From: Synanceia verrucosa
Lineage: Eukaryota; Chordata; Actinopteri; Perciformes; Synanceiidae
Length of the DNA: 64,000 bases
Direction of reading: 5' to 3'
Assembly: GCA_029721515.1 (NCBI GenBank)
Contig: CM056562.1
Span: 4,619,593-4,683,592, forward strand
Part shown: in pieces, positions 11,487-26,035 of the stretch
How the letters are laid out: every line of letters begins with the position of its first letter
How positions within the stretch are numbered: position 1 is the first letter of the stretch
Notes under the pieces: generated by a model
The model's database searches: none
Told to the model about the DNA's origin: nothing
Seen by the model: the letters and a program-made list of their open reading frames with translations, nothing else
Program-made: the position numbers and the translations under genes

Positions 11487-11845
11487 CGAAGAATCAAAAT
11501 GTCCGCTCGCCTCTCATGTTCGATTTAATGTTATAAGGGCTTCAATTATTAGAACAATACAAAGTGTCAGAGTCCCTCATGTGGTCCAACAATGTACTGC
11601 AGATAAATTTGACAAATATATGAAGGACAATGTGCTGCGTCCCTCCTGTCGGCCCGACCCAGTGTTTGGGAGTGTTTGCTCTCAACTATCAGCTTGTAAA
11701 GTGCTGCTGTTCATCTTTACTTCCTGTTCTTGTCAGTCAATCAATCACTTTTCACACCTCTGTTCACTGCAACAAAACCATCTGCTCACGGTGGGAGGGG
11801 GGGGGTCTCCTGTTTAGCGCATGCTCAGTCCCACTCAGAGGAAAA

Positions 11846-11883
11846 CCAATCAGGTTGGAGTAATAGCACAGTAATATTTGCTT
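11846..11883 (+). promoter_or_regulatory. H2B promoter elements, left copy (degraded octamer)
   Basis: A CCAAT box is at 11846-11850. At 11876-11883 the sequence is ATTTGCTT, one base off the octamer ATTTGCAT that drives H2B transcription. The right copy has the perfect octamer. Confidence 0.65.
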
Positions 11884-11953
11884 TGAGTGGATACAAGATG
11901 ACCGCTTCTTTTCTAGTCCATCATGTGATTCTATCAGCGGCCAGTTGATCAAC

Positions 11954-12328
11954 ATGCCTGATACCACAGTGAAAGCGCCCAAGAAGGGCTCTAAGAAAGC
12001 CGTTTCTAAGAGCGTCAGCAAGACTGGCAAGAAGAAGAGAAAGAGCAGGAAAGAGAGTTACGCCATCTACGTGTACAAGGTGCTGAAGCAGGTCCACCCC
12101 GACACCGGCATCTCCTCCAAAGCTATGGGCATCATGAACTCCTTCGTGAGTGACATCTTTGAGCGCATCGCCGGTGAGGCCTCCCGTCTGGCTCACTACA
12201 ACAAGCGCTCCACCATCACTTCCAGGGAGATTCAGACCGCTGTCCGCCTGCTGCTGCCCGGTGAGCTGGCAAAGCACGCTGTGTCTGAGGGTACCAAGGC
12301 TGTGACCAAGTACACCAGCTCCAAGTAA
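11954..12328 (+). CDS. Histone H2B
   Basis: Intronless, 124 codons. The start at 11954 ([12 protein letters not shown]) is preferred over an in-frame upstream alternative at 11945 because it gives the canonical H2B N-terminus. The fold region [20 protein letters not shown] through the terminal KYTSSK matches vertebrate H2B throughout. It forms the dimer with H2A in the nucleosome core. The predicted protein is identical to the H2B at 20243-20617. It faces H1 tail to tail and has its own stem-loop 26 bases past the stop. An intact gene, though its octamer is altered. Confidence 0.97.
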   Translation: MPDTTVKAPKKGSKKAVSKSVSKTGKKKRKSRKESYAIYVYKVLKQVHPDTGISSKAMGIMNSFVSDIFERIAGEASRLAHYNKRSTITSREIQTAVRLLLPGELAKHAVSEGTKAVTKYTSSK

Positions 12329-12354
12329 AGTTGCTGTTAAAGCACCAACACAAA

Positions 12355-12370
12355 GGCTCTTTTAAGAGCC
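12355..12370 (+). promoter_or_regulatory. Histone mRNA 3' stem-loop (H2B left)
   Basis: GGCTCTTTTAAGAGCC followed by ACCCAC, 26 bases past the H2B stop. Confidence 0.97.
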
Positions 12371-12402
12371 ACCCACTCCATCTGAAGAAATTTCCTTGTC
12401 TC

Positions 12403-13468
12403 GTTAAAGCGAAAGTGATTGACTAGACTCTAGAGATCTGTGTATGTGCCAATTTTTATAACAATGATAATTGATCGCAGGTCTCCAAAAGCAACTGCTT
12501 AAATTCCACCCGTGATAAGGTTGTTCTGTATTCTCTGAAATTGATAACCGAAAGGATAACTGAACTAGTTAAACATCTCTTGAATACGGTCTGCAAGACT
12601 TATTATTTCTTAAGGAACGAGTATTATGGAAGGAAGACAATAAAGAGTTGACATGTGCGAGTGAAGCTGTGCACGTGTGTGACATGGTGTCAAAGTGGAG
12701 AAGCAGCAGGTGAGATGCTGAGCTATGAAGCTTTGTGTGAGGATCCGAGCTGCGTTACTCACTCCATCACTTGTTCCTCCTACTACCTGTCCTTTGTCTA
12801 TGAATCAGTGACGTTATTTATGAGTCAATGCGCTAAATAGTCGCGTTGTTTTCTCGCGTCTTTAATTGATGACTGAGATAATTGGACACGATCACAGGCT
12901 GATATTAATATGTAGATTTCCTATAACGGAGAGGAGATAATTTACTATTTCAAATTCACAGGAGTTTGTGCTCAGTTCACTTATTTTAAGAAACGTGAAA
13001 TTATAATTAGTGTTTTTTTTGTGAAGATATGCTTATGGTATGGTGTTTCTTAATAGTTTTTTTTTTTTAATCAGGTTTTGTCTTCTTTACTTCTCCTGCA
13101 TTCCTTCTTTTTCTTCAAAGAGTTTCCATCCAGTGCAAGCTATGGCAAATGAAATGAGTAAAAATGAGCTGTTATCAAATGGGAAAAGGACACAAGGAGG
13201 CTGAGGGATTTGACACCCATTTAAGACCTCAACTACATTTAAAATGAAATGTTAAGGTTTACATTGTAAACTTCTAACTTTTTACTGAGATGAGGTTTTT
13301 ATGGATCAGTCTATTTTGCAGTCCTATCCTAAACAAGAATGAGTTGTACAATGTCTCACAGCATAAATTACTAACTTATAATTTATCCTAATACCTATAG
13401 ATATCATAATGTGTGATAAATGTATGGCGCAAGAAAAAGCAGGAAGGGTCTCTTTGAGAAAGATGGGT
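12403..13468. other. H2B-H1 spacer, nothing recognised
   Basis: Convergent spacer between two 3' ends. No supported gene. Confidence 0.5.
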
Positions 13469-13484
13469 GGCTTTTAAAAAAGCC
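13469..13484 (-). promoter_or_regulatory. Histone mRNA 3' stem-loop (H1)
   Basis: On the minus strand GGCTTTTTTAAAAGCC, 33 bases past the H1 stop, preceded by AAA and followed by ACCCA. Confidence 0.9.
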
Positions 13485-13517
13485 TTTGATGTCGCAGCAT
13501 TTGTTTGTGATCAGAGC

Positions 13518-14144
13518 TCACTTGTTTTTGGCTGCTGTTTTCTTGACTTTGGGCTTGGCAGCTTTTTTAACGGGGGCTTTCTTGGCTGCAGGAGCCTTTT
13601 TAGCCACCTTCTTAGGACTCTTGGTGGTCTTCTTAGGACTCTTGGTGGTCTTCTTGGGGCTCTTGGTAGTCTTCTTGGGGCTCTTGGCTGTCTTCTTGAC
13701 CGCTGCAGGTTTCTTCACCTTCTTGGGGGATTTCTTGGTGGCTGCTGGCTTCTTGGCTGCTGCTGTTTTGGGCTTCTTGGTCGCTGCAGGTTTCTTAGCT
13801 GCGAGCTTCTTGGCTTTAGGAGCGGCTTTCTTGGTCGGTTTCTCTGCAGCCTTCTTACTCATCTTGAAGGAGCCGGAGGCCCCGATCCCCTTGGTCTGGA
13901 CCAGGGCTCCCTTGGCCACCAGGCTCTTGATAGCGGTCTTAACGCGGGACTTGTTTTTCTCCACATCGTAGCCTCCGGCAGTCAGAGCTTTCTTGACGGC
14001 AGCAGCAGACACGCCGCTCCGCTCCTTGGATGCGGCCACAGTTTTCAGGATGAGCTCAGCGACGCTGGGGCTGCTCTTCTTCGGTTGAGACACCTTCTTC
14101 TTGGCTGCTTTGGCCGGCGCGGCTGCTGGAGCTTCTTCTGCCAT
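13518..14144 (-). CDS. Linker histone H1
   Basis: Intronless, 208 residues. The start at 14144 ([17 protein letters not shown]) is the family's usual N-terminus; an in-frame ATG 12 codons upstream lies in the leader. The globular winged-helix domain spans about residues 24-97 ([19 protein letters not shown] to [10 protein letters not shown]). The C-terminal tail is Lys/Ala/Pro-rich, with four back-to-back TKSPKK or AKSPKK repeats near residues 155-180, typical CDK sites. H1 binds the nucleosome dyad and linker DNA. Head-to-tail with H4 on the minus strand. Confidence 0.97.
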   Translation of the reverse strand: MAEEAPAAAPAKAAKKKVSQPKKSSPSVAELILKTVAASKERSGVSAAAVKKALTAGGYDVEKNKSRVKTAIKSLVAKGALVQTKGIGASGSFKMSKKAAEKPTKKAAPKAKKLAAKKPAATKKPKTAAAKKPAATKKSPKKVKKPAAVKKTAKSPKKTTKSPKKTTKSPKKTTKSPKKVAKKAPAAKKAPVKKAAKPKVKKTAAKNK

Positions 14145-14297
14145 TTTCCACTGAGAGTCTGAACCTACAAAGTTCAGCAAGAGAGACTGAAAGGAGTGTT
14201 GAATGGCCGGAGCAGGGGACTGTCCTTAAACACACCATGAGAACCGTGGAGACTCAACCCAGCCGTGGCTCCTCTGAGCATGTGAAAGTCATGTCAC

Positions 14298-14305
14298 TTG
14301 TGTTT
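14298..14305 (-). promoter_or_regulatory. H1 box upstream of intact H1
   Basis: TTGTGTTT on the plus strand (AAACACAA on the gene strand), about 155 bases before the H1 ATG. Confidence 0.65.
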
Positions 14306-15802
14306 TCTGTGCACTGATAAAAGCCTCTAAAGTAAATGTGGAGAAGAGCTGAAGGCTCACAGTGAAGGGAGCCCTTAGTGGACTTGTGTCTCTTCATATT
14401 CAAGTCATGTTCAGCTCTGATGAGCTCTGCATTTTGTGTGTGGAGCCTCCAAAGATCACCTCCTCTCCTCTGTGACCAGCACTGTTCAACCACTTTTCCC
14501 ACTCATTTCTCTGCTGAAATGATTAAAAATACCCAAGAGCTTCATCAAACGCTGTTTTCCAACTGGCCCACATGTTTGTCCAGTGACTCAGTGTCCAAAC
14601 AACCATGTGTTGTTGATGTATTTGGAATAAAGTGAAGTTATTGTGGGAGCAGCAAACACACTGATGATGGCTGAAGCTTATGGTCCACTTTGGTCAGACT
14701 TCCTATCAGAGCTGCTCCCTGCTACTCTGAACATGTCCTCTGCTCAGCTCCACTTTCAATTATTAGTAGTTCCTCTCTGTTTTTAGTGGTCAGACACACT
14801 GATAAATAAATGTCTCCTCTCTGGGACAGCTGGGACACTGTTTGTATTGATATACAGAACAGTGCTGATGAACAACAGTTAATGTGCTCAGTAACATCAC
14901 ATCAGATTATCATCAATTATTTGACATTTGTTTTGTGTTTTGCTTCCAGCAGTTCAAAAGTTATACAATGAATTACATCCAAATTTGAAAATGACACACA
15001 TTCAGTGGATTTTAGGAGATGTATGATAATCTAGATGACATCATTTATCTTTGCTACAAAAAATGATGCAACAGAAGAGCTTTGTTTCTAATAATATAAC
15101 ATGAATGAACAAATAGATTATTATTGGTAGCATGGACAGCTCTCTCATTGTTTCCTGCAGTGTTCATAATCTGGTCCTAAAGACTGGGATGGGTGATATT
15201 AAAGGGGAACTCTGGACTCAAATTTGAATAGTAATAGTGTAGCTCTTCTTATTGAACATCTGTTATTTGAGAAATGAAAGTTTGTGTCATTTACTGGCTG
15301 CATTTCAGTGCCCCCTTCACTCCCGTTATATCAATATCATCAAATTCAATATTATCAGATTTGGTCTTCTCAAAGTAGCTGACGTTTTGTTTTTGTGTTC
15401 ATTTTCATCTTCAATTTTTCAAGGTGACTTTCCTTGAGGCATAATCAGAATTTGATGCAATAGGACTAGAATAAAATATTTTCTTTAGTCTCTCAATGGT
15501 GGGAATTCATGTGTTACAGCCTCATAAAGAAATACAAAATTCAGCAACACTACTTCTACTTTAAAATACAAACAAAAATTCGAATAATAAGTGAAATTAA
15601 GTACAATATTGAAAATATGGATTCGCTATTTAAATTATCTACAATGTAGTTCCTATATATAAACTTGACTACTTTGGAGAAACTATGTGTTTTGTTTAAT
15701 AATATAGTCAAAATCACACATGTTAAATCATAATGCAGAGATTGATTGTGTATGTTAATTTACCATTAATAGAAATAGAACTCTTCATGGGGAAAAGTAG
15801 GT

Positions 15803-15818
15803 GGTCCTTAAAAGAACC
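15803..15818 (-). promoter_or_regulatory. Histone mRNA 3' stem-loop (H4)
   Basis: GGTTCTTTTAAGGACC on the minus strand, 28 bases past the H4 stop. One G-U pair in the stem. Confidence 0.95.
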
Positions 15819-15846
15819 TTTGTTGTTTTTTAACAGATGTGTGTGT

Positions 15847-17365
<1,519 letters not shown>

Positions 17366-17381
17366 GGCTCTTAAAAGAGCC
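17366..17381 (-). promoter_or_regulatory. Histone mRNA 3' stem-loop (H3)
   Basis: GGCTCTTTTAAGAGCC on the minus strand, 30 bases past the H3 stop. Confidence 0.97.
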
Positions 17382-17411
17382 GTTGTGGTTTGTGGAGCAG
17401 CAACAGAGAGT

Positions 17412-18564
<1,153 letters not shown>

Positions 18565-18604
18565 ACCTGGAGACAAACTAACTACTGAATATCAGACCCC
18601 CAAA

Positions 18605-18620
18605 GGCTCTTTTAAGAGCC
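18605..18620 (+). promoter_or_regulatory. Histone mRNA 3' stem-loop (H2A)
   Basis: GGCTCTTTTAAGAGCC, 40 bases past the H2A stop. Confidence 0.97.
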
Positions 18621-19179
18621 ACACACTCCTCATAAAGAGCTCCTTTTTCATTTTTTTCATCCACTAACACTGTTGATACGGAGAAACAAAAAAAAAAACA
18701 ACACAATAACACGGGAAAAAATTAGGTTTCAGTGATACACGTTCACTGGTTATATCATTGAAATCGGACAAAGTTTCACAGCTCACCCGTCCTTTTTCTA
18801 AAACCAGTGCGTAGAAATACTAATACTTTACTTTATACTATTACGAATATTATTAAGAGATGACGAAGGTTATTTATCACGAACGCAACGATTTCTTACA
18901 ACGAGGAGGAGATTACTACTCTGATAGATTTTGAGCGCACTTCACATACATTTTGAACAAGAAGGCTGCAGAGAAGCCGGCTAACCTGCAGCGGTGAAGA
19001 ATGCAGCCATAACATACAGTGTATCTGTAGGGTTGCATGTATATCATTTCTGTTGTGTATTAATAAAAAATGTGGACTATGGCGTTAATGACTCACTATA
19101 CAGTGTGTGATTAGTAATTTTCACTCCGCAGAATTAAATGGTAACCGTAATTCGTCTAGAATTGCGTGTGCATGAAGTC
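18621..19179. other. H2A downstream spacer, nothing recognised
   Basis: No supported gene. Confidence 0.5.
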
Positions 19180-20025
19180 GTGTTGTCTCCTTCAAGAACC
19201 AAAGTGATTCAAAAACTGAATCACTTCCTGGACTGATTCGGTTCTTTCTCAGTTCACTTGAGCTCAGTCTCAGTGTGGTGGCCGGGAGTCGAACTGCCTC
19301 GTTCGTTCGTTCATGACTCGTGACTCTTCGATGAACGACCCAGCCAGCGAGGGGAGAGGGACTCACTGCAGCGATTCGTTCACTGAACTCACAGCGAGTT
19401 CGTTGCTCCTCTGAAGGGAGGGGGGGTAGAGTCACTCAGTCAGTCCCGCGAGGAAGAACTAGAAGCGTGGGATAAGCTGTCATGGCGCTGACATGTTTCT
19501 CTGAGCTAACAGCAAATGCTAAGTGAAGCCACATTCAAACAAAGGCATCACAGTGCTCATATTAACAGACTGAAGAGCAGAGGAGAGAGTGAGATTAACC
19601 CGTGCACGCATTTACATTGATATTTCATTCTTAATATATTAATAATTAATAGTTTATTTAGTTTATATAGTATTAGTAATAGTTTGTATTATTGGTTGTC
19701 ATTTTACTTTTTAATGATTATTTCCCACTTTTTTTTTCATTTCAGTGCAACAACAATATTTAATAACTTGACATTTATATACACTATATTTTTTTTTTTT
19801 TGAAAGGCTGGAAATTCATATAGGTCTTCAGCCTATATAGACTTTTAATCTCCCTAGTTTACGACATTCAATAAACTTCGCAATAACAGAAAGAGGACTG
19901 CCGCTCACCTGTGATGATCATCTTGCTTGCTGTACTATCATGGACGAATCTTTTGAATGGGTCTTTTTGAATGAACGATCCGTACAGATTCAGTTCACTC
20001 CAAACAACTGTTTCGCCCATCACTA
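19180..20025 (-). mobile_element. hAT-type non-autonomous element, one clear end
   Basis: The right end is TGTTTCGCCCATCACTA, the terminal repeat of a common fish hAT family, preceded by GAACGATCCGTACAG-type subterminal repeats. The interior (19580-20025) is the inverted match of 21996-22500. The left end is not clear. No transposase. Confidence 0.65.
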
Positions 20026-20200
20026 ACATGAAAGTGTAGGTGGTTGTTTATTGTTTATTTATTACATGATCATAGTATTGTGAATTATTGCGGAAGAAAG
20101 GCTTGTTACAAAAACGGGCACGTACATAGACCATTAGAGACTAGTACATCACTTTTTAAAGTTTAAAAGAGACAAGAAAAGCTCTTCAGATGAAGTGGGT

Positions 20201-20216
20201 GGCTCTTAAAAGAGCC
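20201..20216 (-). promoter_or_regulatory. Histone mRNA 3' stem-loop (H2B right)
   Basis: GGCTCTTTTAAGAGCC on the minus strand, 26 bases past the H2B stop. Confidence 0.97.
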
Positions 20217-20242
20217 TTTGTGTTGGTGCTTTAACAGCAGCT

Positions 20243-20617
20243 TTACTTGGAGCTGGTGTACTTGGTCACAGCCTTGGTACCCTCAGACACAGCGTGCTTT
20301 GCCAGCTCACCGGGCAGCAGCAGGCGGACAGCGGTCTGGATCTCCCTGGAAGTGATGGTGGAGCGCTTGTTGTAGTGAGCCAGACGGGAGGCCTCACCGG
20401 CGATGCGCTCAAAGATGTCACTCACGAAGGAGTTCATGATGCCCATAGCTTTGGAGGAGATGCCGGTGTCGGGGTGGACCTGCTTCAGCACCTTGTACAC
20501 GTAGATGGCGTAACTCTCTTTCCTGCTCTTTCTCTTCTTCTTGCCAGTCTTGCTGACGCTCTTAGAAACGGCTTTCTTGGAGCCCTTCTTGGGCGCTTTC
20601 ACTGTGGTATCAGGCAT
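20243..20617 (-). CDS. Histone H2B
   Basis: Intronless, 124 codons, [12 protein letters not shown] to KYTSSK, the same protein as the H2B at 11954-12328; the visible DNA differences inside the gene are silent. The start at 20617 is the canonical one, three codons inside the longest open frame. It belongs to the complete histone set with H2A, H3, H4 and H1. Its promoter keeps a perfect octamer and CCAAT box, so it is likely the stronger of the two copies. Confidence 0.97.
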   Translation of the reverse strand: MPDTTVKAPKKGSKKAVSKSVSKTGKKKRKSRKESYAIYVYKVLKQVHPDTGISSKAMGIMNSFVSDIFERIAGEASRLAHYNKRSTITSREIQTAVRLLLPGELAKHAVSEGTKAVTKYTSSK

Positions 20618-20687
20618 GTTGAACAACTGGTAGCTGATAGAATCAGATGATGGGCTAGAGAAGGAGCGGTCGTCTTGTATCCACTCA

Positions 20688-20725
20688 ATGCAAATATTAC
20701 TGTGCTATCACTCCAACCTGATTGG
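20688..20725 (-). promoter_or_regulatory. H2B promoter elements, right copy (perfect octamer)
   Basis: ATGCAAAT at 20688-20695 (octamer, ATTTGCAT on the gene strand) and ATTGG at 20721-20725 (CCAAT on the gene strand), 71 and 104 bases before the ATG. Confidence 0.85.
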
Positions 20726-21077
20726 TTTTCCTCTGAGTGGGACTGAGCATGCGCTAAACAGGAGACACCCCCCCACCGTGAGCAGATGGTTTTGTTGTAG
20801 TGAACAGAGGTGTGAAAAGTGACTGATTGCCTGACAAGAACAGGAAGTAAAGATGAACAGCAGCACTTTACAAGCTGATAGCTGAGAGCAAACACTCCCA
20901 AACACTGGGTCGGAGCCCACAGGAGGGACGCAGCACATTGTCCTTCATATATTTGTCAAATTTATCTGCAGTACATTGTTGGACCACATGAGGGACTCTG
21001 ACACTTTGTATTGTTCTAATAATTGAAGCCCTTATGACATTAAATCGAACATGGGAGGCGAGCGGACATTTTGATTA

Positions 21078-21532
21078 ATCTTCTCTCATTTAACGACACA
21101 CAGAGATGCACTTTATCTACTCCTTCTCCACATTCTGCAAGTTTACATTTCTGTTGAAAACAAACTATGGGTGCAATATCACATTCCACTGTAAATATCA
21201 GATTTCTATTGCAAATATCACATGTATGCTGCTAATAGACATTTCTGTTGCAAGTACTACATTTCTGCTGTAAATACTTTATTCCTATTTTAAATTACAT
21301 TTCTATTGTATATATCACTTCTCTGCAAATACGGGTGTTTTATTTTTATGTTTATGTCCTTTATATCTCTATTTTTATTCCTCATTTATGTGTGTCCTAA
21401 AGCTGAGAGACGCTACAAAGTTTCGTTATGCGTGCATAATTACAATAAAGAATCTTGAATCACAGAACCAATAGTTGAGACAAACTGATCTGTCCATATT
21501 TATACAGACTGGCTGTTGAGTTTTTGTGTACA
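21078..21532. other. Spacer with a probable LINE 3' tail
   Basis: At 21400-21470 the plus strand ends in ACAATAAAGAATCTTGAATC, a tail form seen in fish CR1/L2-type LINEs. No gene. Confidence 0.4.
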
Positions 21533-21658
21533 CCAGCCTCATCTGTTCCATGTGAAAATGTGTTTTCAAAGGCTGGAGAAGTTGTATCTAAAATAAGAAA
21601 TCAGGTAAACATCAAAACAGTTCATCAAATTTTGTTTCCCAATAAAAATGAAGAAAAT
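21533..21658 (+). pseudogene. hAT transposase C-terminal fragment
   Basis: One frame reads PASSVPCENVFSKAGEVVSK and then IRNQVNIKTVHQILFPNKN, the dimerisation segment of Ac-like hAT transposases (compare [15 protein letters not shown] at 61490-61540). No start codon and no other domain. It lies 340 bases from the hAT terminus at 21996. Confidence 0.75.
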
Positions 21659-21904
21659 CTCCACTCTACCAAACATCAGTGAGCTGGTTAAACAAGCATG
21701 TCTAATATAAGTAAATGTAATATGAAAGGCGAGCATAGATTTTGATTCTTCTTGTCAATAATAAATTGAACATGCTGGCTGTCAATTATTTAATGTAATG
21801 ACACAGAGTATCAATTGTTGAGTAAGTCTTGTATCAAATATATTTCTATGATATCATATTGGACAAATCTATGACTTTTTGTGCATTGCTGTATAATGGG
21901 GGGG

Positions 21905-21995
21905 GGGATGTGGTAGTGCTTAGCACTGTCGCCTCACACCAAGAAGGTACCGGTTTCGACTCCCGGCCTGGGGCCTTTCTGTGTGGAGTTTGCAT
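21905..21995 (+). mobile_element. SINE head fragment
   Basis: GTGGTAGTGCTTAGCACTG and GGTTTCGACTCCC resemble tRNA A and B boxes, followed by the start of the SINE body (CTGTGTGGAGTTTGCA). It is cut by the hAT end at 21996. Confidence 0.65.
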
Positions 21996-22500
21996 TAGTG
22001 ATGGGCAAAACAGTTCTTTTGACTGAACCGAATCAATACGAATCGTTCATTAAAAAGACTCGTTCAAAAGATTCATTCACAGAACCACCAAGATTTCCCC
22101 CTCCCCCTTCGTGATACTGCAGCAAGCAGAACATTTACCACACATGAACGTCAGTCCTCTTTCTGTTATTGCGAAGTTTATTACTAAATGTTGTAAACTA
22201 CGAAAGCTGGGGAGATTAAAAATAAATGTAGGCTGAAGACCTGTATGCATTTCTAGCCTTTTAAATAAACAAATACAATTTTTGTGATTAAATGTCAGGT
22301 TGTTAAATATTGTTATTGCACTGAAATGAAAACAAGAAACAATGAAAGTGGGAAATAATCATTAAAAAGTAAAATGACAATCATAAACTATTAATTATTA
22401 ATATATTAAGAATGAAATATCAATGTAAATGCACCCTGCGTGCACCGGTCAATCTCACTCTCATCTTCTCTTCAGTCACACAAATCTTCACAAATCAGAT
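21996..22500 (+). mobile_element. hAT-type non-autonomous element, left end clear
   Basis: Starts TAGTGATGGGCAAAACAG within SINE sequence, followed by GAACCGAATC-type subterminal repeats. It is the inverted match of 19580-20025. The right end fades near 22500. Confidence 0.65.
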
Positions 22501-23220
22501 AACCAAGTTCCTTATAAATGAGATGTTTATTTGACAAACTATAACCAGACTACTACTGTAACAGAAAATAACTAATAATAAATGATTAGTTTGACAAACT
22601 AAATAACCAGGCTACTAACAGAAATAATAAAATAGAAAATAAAAAAGCTAGAATAAAGGAAGATTGATGGTAAACACATGGCATTGACTCATTGTGACCA
22701 AAATGGAATGAATGATTAAAAACAAAAGGAAAGTTTAAAGGATGAATATCTGATTAATTAATTCAATATGACCAGTTAAATTCAGTGGTGGTTACCTATA
22801 CCAAATTAAGAATTAGGCTGTTGGGGTGGCATCCCAGCTGGCATTCCAGAGGTTCAATATGATGGCTGAATGCAGTCTTTTCTTCTCTTGGAGGTTATTC
22901 ATGGTGGCTGGAGTCATTTCTGCAACCTGTGTCGGGCAGAGGAGCTGACTCACTTCATTTCAGTTCAAGTAGAAGTGCAGAGCAGAGAGAAGAGATGGTT
23001 TAGGGGCAGGATTCAGTTTTTTGGTCATCTCTGGAGCATCAGACAGCTGGCTCCCCCCCTCTTTGGGCCAGAGAGAGAGAGATAAGGAGTGAAGTGAAGG
23101 AGAGTAGAGAGGGCTCAGACCAGCTGAGGCTGTTTTATGGTCTTTGTTGAAGGTCCAGTGGGGGTGTGACCACTGGTCCCTCCCCATACAACAAGTTAGC
23201 TGAAATGATATCCTTTTAAC
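22501..23220. other. Spacer, nothing recognised
   Basis: No supported gene; a short GA-rich run near 23067-23100. Confidence 0.5.
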
Positions 23221-25067
23221 CTGGGGCGTCATAGTAGGGGGAAAAGTGGACCTGACTACCCAGGGCCCGAGTAGGGAGAGGGGCCCATAAAAACCCAGAT
23301 ATTTTTTTTTTTTTTTTGTGATGTTTATTTCAAATGAATTGGGCCCTCCAATTAATTGGTGTTATTACATATATTGATAAAGTCAACTGAGAGAATGAAC
23401 TTTATGCCACAGCCCTGTCAACACATTGGACATTCTGGGGCCCCCTCTTGGAGGCGCAAAATGGTTTAGTCCGACAGCTTCCAGTAACAAGTGTAACGTC
23501 AGTGAGCCCAGATTGAATGACCTGGAGACATGATGCTGCACAAAAAGCACAAATCAGGGTGTCAAAAAAAAGGAGAGGAAGCAAAAAGAAAGACGGCAGA
23601 ATGAGGGGAGGCAGCTGTTGACTTCTTTCTTTCCCAAAGGTGAACCCAGTTTGCTTGTTATGCAAAGTCCAATTAAAGTTAAGCTAGTCCACTCCAGACA
23701 GCTGCTGCTGATGTTTGGATGCTCACGTGAAGTCTTTAGCTAGTTGCTAACCAGGCTGCATGCGGCAGTAATTATGAAGACAATTATGGTCCAGCTAACG
23801 TTAGTTGTCAACATTAACCAGTTTCAGAAATAAACGGCGCTGGTGCAGCAGCAGGAGCAGCAGCGGCCAGTCCGGGCAGCTCCTCTGAAGATGAGCAAAG
23901 ACAAGGTGAGATTGTTGTTCAAGTAGGCTATTCAGGGTGGAGTTCCCCCCCTTACGTTGGAATGTTGGTTCGCAAGGGAGACAGAAAGAGAGAGAGAGAG
24001 AGACATAGAGAAAGAGAGAGAGAGAGTAGAGAGAGAGAGCGCTTCCCGACACGAGTGTTGGTTTACGCACGGAGAGAGAGAGAGATGCTGACTGGTAGAA
24101 TTGCTGCCTAAATGCAAGTTGTTTCAGTTTAAACTAAGTTCACCTTTTGGTTCAGTTTGTGTGCTACAGCCTGTTGTCTACCAACACAGCAGAGCTGAAA
24201 GTGAAACTCCATGCTGAGACTGAATAAATGATCCACCTAGCAATATTTCTGCTGCATATCAACATCTAAATAGTCTACCAATATCACTGTAGGCTTAAGT
24301 GCACACTAATAATGTAATTGAACAATAAATCAATTTATTATTTTTGTCTGGTAAAAAGCCTCAGCATTGCAGTGCAGTACTGTGCTTAAAAGCTATTGTC
24401 AATGCTCAATAAATTCATGATATTACCAAAGCCAATGAATAATCATGTTAAATAACTGTGATCTCAATATCAATCAAAAATAATTGTGATTATGAGAGAG
24501 AGAGAGAGAGAGAGAATGTCAGTGGTGAGAACATGGAAAACAATTAACTCTTTCTCTCAATCTGACTGAAAAATGGCTAAAAACATTTTTGTCTCTGCAA
24601 CTTGCTGACCATGATGAATACTGTGTGTTATAGCAAGTAATTAGGCTAGTCTAAGCATCTATCATAGGAAAGCATATCTGATGTTTACTTCACGTTTGAT
24701 TTTTAATGAACATATTTGCAGCCTTTCACATTATCTTTGTACTTGTTCTAAATGGTGGATGTCAAGCACGGTAAAGCGCTCTCTTGTGGATACTTACCAG
24801 TGTCAGGGATCAAAACGTTAGTACACAAACCAGATGTAGCCTAATGTTTTAGGTATTTGAGCACAAGTAGGCCAAATGCATTAATTCAGGTGGTGAATGG
24901 AAGAACCACTCATCAATATAATCTGATTGTAGCTTAAAACCCTATTTATGCTTTTTTATTTTAAATAAATACCCCTTTTTTTTCTTTTGCGCCTCATGCA
25001 CTGGCATGGATAGGGGCCCACTGACACTGAGAGTGTACAGGGCCCAGAATTTGGTGCTACGTCCCTG
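23221..25067. mobile_element. Possible hAT-like element with GA microsatellites
   Basis: Left edge CTGGGGCGTCATAGTAGG and right edge GGTGCTACGTCCCTG look like imperfect inverted ends, and both carry GGGCCC-rich subterminal sequence (23260-23290, 25013-25045). I find no matching 8-bp target duplication, so the limits are uncertain. It contains GA repeats at 23985-24045 and 24496-24517. No coding sequence recognised. Confidence 0.35.
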
Positions 25068-26035
25068 TTCACAAGTGCCACCAAAGAGTTATACAATTTA
25101 CCACAGACAATCACATATCTTCCAAACTTGTCAGAGACCACACTGTGTGATTCAAAAGAAACACCCTGATCAATAAGGATTGAAACCCCCTGGCTTTGGC
25201 TTGGAAAGAAGAATGAAAATGTTGCCCACGCCATCCTGACAATAGATGGCCATTATCTGAATTACAGATGTGAGTTTCCTGCAGAAAAACTATTTCTGAT
25301 TTAAAATGTCTAACGTGAGAGAACCTTTTTCCTTTTAATTGGATGGTTTAGGCCCCTTCACATTCCAACTCAAAAACTTCAAGCGGTCAACCATAGTGTA
25401 AAACAAAGTAAAGAGGTTGTGGAATGAGTGACCAGTAACATAATAGTTTCAAACAGGGACTGCAGTGGAAAAGTGCAGGCAAATGAAATCAGACAAAAAG
25501 ACAAAACCAAACTGAAAACTCGAGCATCACTGGCAGTGGTGACAAAACCAGTGGCAGCGGGGTGTACAAAAACAAACAGCAAGCTCTTTAAAACACCCCT
25601 TGTACAAAAAAAAATCTTCCAATATTAACAAACTTACCAATAACTCCGGTATCAAAACGAACATATTTATAAAACAAAGTGCCCTGCGGCAATCATTTAT
25701 GTCGGAACGTGGGTACATAAGGTGACTCTAGACTGTCCCTCTAAGGATGTGGGGGAGAGAATCAATATACTTGTGTGCATCTTCCACCGAGCTGATCCAC
25801 TTTCTCCCTCTGACGGGTAGCGTGAGGCAGAGCCGCGCTGGAAAGAGCAACGCCGGCTTTAGTCCCCGGTTGTAAAGTTCTGCCATTACATCCTTATATT
25901 CCGCTCTCTGGTTCAGAACCTACAGGCTATAATCCTCCAGGATGCAGATCATGTGGCCCTGGATCTCCGGTTTTCCGGCTGTGGACAATATGCTCTGACT
26001 GCAGTGTGCAGTTTGGGGCGGAGCTCAATGTGGGC
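25068..26035 (-). mobile_element. L1/Tx1-type LINE fragment (ORF1 end and endonuclease start)
   Basis: Minus-strand frames at 25735-26035 read AEYKDVMAELYNRGLKPALL and EDAHKYIDSLP, the C-terminal domain of L1 ORF1 proteins. At 25075-25234 GVSILIDQGVSFESHSVVSD and GRYVIVCGKLYN match an L1 endonuclease. Stops and frameshifts lie between them. The fragment ends where the element at 23221-25067 begins. Confidence 0.65.

Larger units (their letters stand above)
11489..12402 (+). repeat. Inverted duplicate of the H2B unit, left copy
   Basis: About 910 bases holding promoter, H2B and stem-loop match the reverse complement of 20169-21077 with scattered differences. Homology is lost on both sides at comparable points. 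Confidence 0.9.
20169..21077 (-). repeat. Inverted duplicate of the H2B unit, right copy
   Basis: Reverse complement of 11489-12402, covering promoter, gene and stem-loop. It lies between two inverted hAT elements. Confidence 0.9.

Noticed and set aside
11921..12277. 118-codon frame antisense to H2B (also at 20294-20650)
   Set aside because: A shadow of the conserved, GC-rich H2B coding sequence; no independent support.
13420..14162. Leu/Phe-rich frames of 183 and 231 codons antisense to H1
   Set aside because: They are the reverse of the Lys/Ala-rich H1 tail.
23402..24117. Several minus-strand frames rich in Leu and Ser
   Set aside because: They arise from GA-repeat microsatellites and show no domain.
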